This document shows positions 63,563 to 64,000 of a stretch of DNA of 64,000 nt, piece by piece; within the stretch, counting starts at the first letter, position 1, and every line of letters begins with the position of its first letter. The notes under the pieces are model-generated. The model was given only the letters and a program-made list of their open reading frames with translations, made no database searches and was not told the origin of the DNA. The translations under genes and the position numbers were made by a program. The stretch is taken from assembly GCF_028389875.1 (NCBI RefSeq), contig NC_084663.1:94059765-94123764 (forward strand). Reading direction: 5' to 3'. This DNA is from Rhea pennata (taxonomy: Eukaryota; Chordata; Aves; Rheiformes; Rheidae).

Positions 63563-64000
63563 GTAAGCCATGTCATGAAAGACTCTCTTCCTTACTACCA
63601 GTAAGAACAGTGCTTAGTGTCTGTGTGTACTTGGCATGTCTTGGGGCTTGGTAAGCAAGTGGGGTGTTCCTGGACGTTTCAGGGGTCTTTTGTTTGAATT
63701 ATTATAGACACCTGGAAGGAAGCTGATTTTTGGGGGAGTTAATCTCTTTTTCCTACTCTAGTAAAATTTTCCCAGACAAGACATAATGATGAAGTTAATT
63801 AGAAATATCTATTTTCTCTTTCAAGCTCTTCTTCATATGTGTTTGTTACTATTCTGTTTTATCTAGATTTGAGCACTACCAGTAATATATCCTGTGTCAC
63901 TCATGCTCTGGTTCCTGGCTTTATGCTGCAGCTCTCTAAGCTTCACTGAAGTTAGACTGGTTTTAAATTTCTATAAATTCGGTTTTCAGTCTTAATGGTT
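63563..64000 (+). other. GPR161: GPR161 intron, cut by window end
   Basis: Begins GTAAGCCATG. Although the exon frame stays open for about 30 codons past the donor, the sequence no longer matches GPR161. Confidence 0.85.

Overview
The window is vertebrate nuclear DNA and most likely avian. It carries spliced genes with GT-AG introns, CpG-island promoters, a CR1 LINE whose 3' end has the bird-type TCATAGAATC terminus (29841-30345), older CR1/L3-like LINE remains and MIR-like SINE fossils. The protein-coding genes were recognised by reading translated exons against remembered mammalian family sequences. No database search was run. Exon borders were set by splice consensus and by phase, and the exon lengths sum to open reading frames.

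Layout, left to right. 1-13446: no recognisable protein gene; a degraded CR1 (about 4640-5100), small tandem and inverted repeats, and an orphan CpG island (about 9040-10420) ending in an array of GC boxes. 14168-28706, minus strand: TBX19 (TPIT), 8 coding exons, 426 codons. 28740-35590: intergenic, with the youngest CR1. 40187-46095, minus strand: SFT2D2, 8 coding exons, 160 codons, CpG-island promoter, probable long 3' UTR reaching about 35590. 49758-57927, minus strand: TIPRL, 7 coding exons, 273 codons, CpG-island promoter, 3' UTR possibly reaching about 47000. 59380 to the right edge, plus strand: GPR161, with a CpG-island 5' region and two coding exons (61977-62344 and 62838-63562); the remaining 3' exons lie beyond the window.

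The order TBX19 - SFT2D2 - TIPRL - GPR161, with TIPRL and GPR161 head to head, matches the human 1q24 block as I remember it, so this is a conserved syntenic segment rather than an accessory region. The four genes are not a pathway: TBX19 is a pituitary POMC-lineage transcription factor, SFT2D2 a Golgi/endosome membrane protein, TIPRL a PP2A-catalytic-subunit regulator, and GPR161 a ciliary GPCR that restrains Hedgehog signalling.

The part least explained by known genes is 9-13.5 kb. It holds an orphan CpG island with three perfect 19-bp GC-box repeats, a plausible plus-strand spliced exon (12853-13112), and a perfect 14-bp inverted repeat (13447-13480) that gives an AATAAA signal on both strands at the presumed TBX19 3' end. 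Together these suggest, but do not prove, an unannotated non-coding transcript converging on TBX19. I saw no CRISPR array, tRNA, rRNA, or recognisable retroviral or other virus-derived element.
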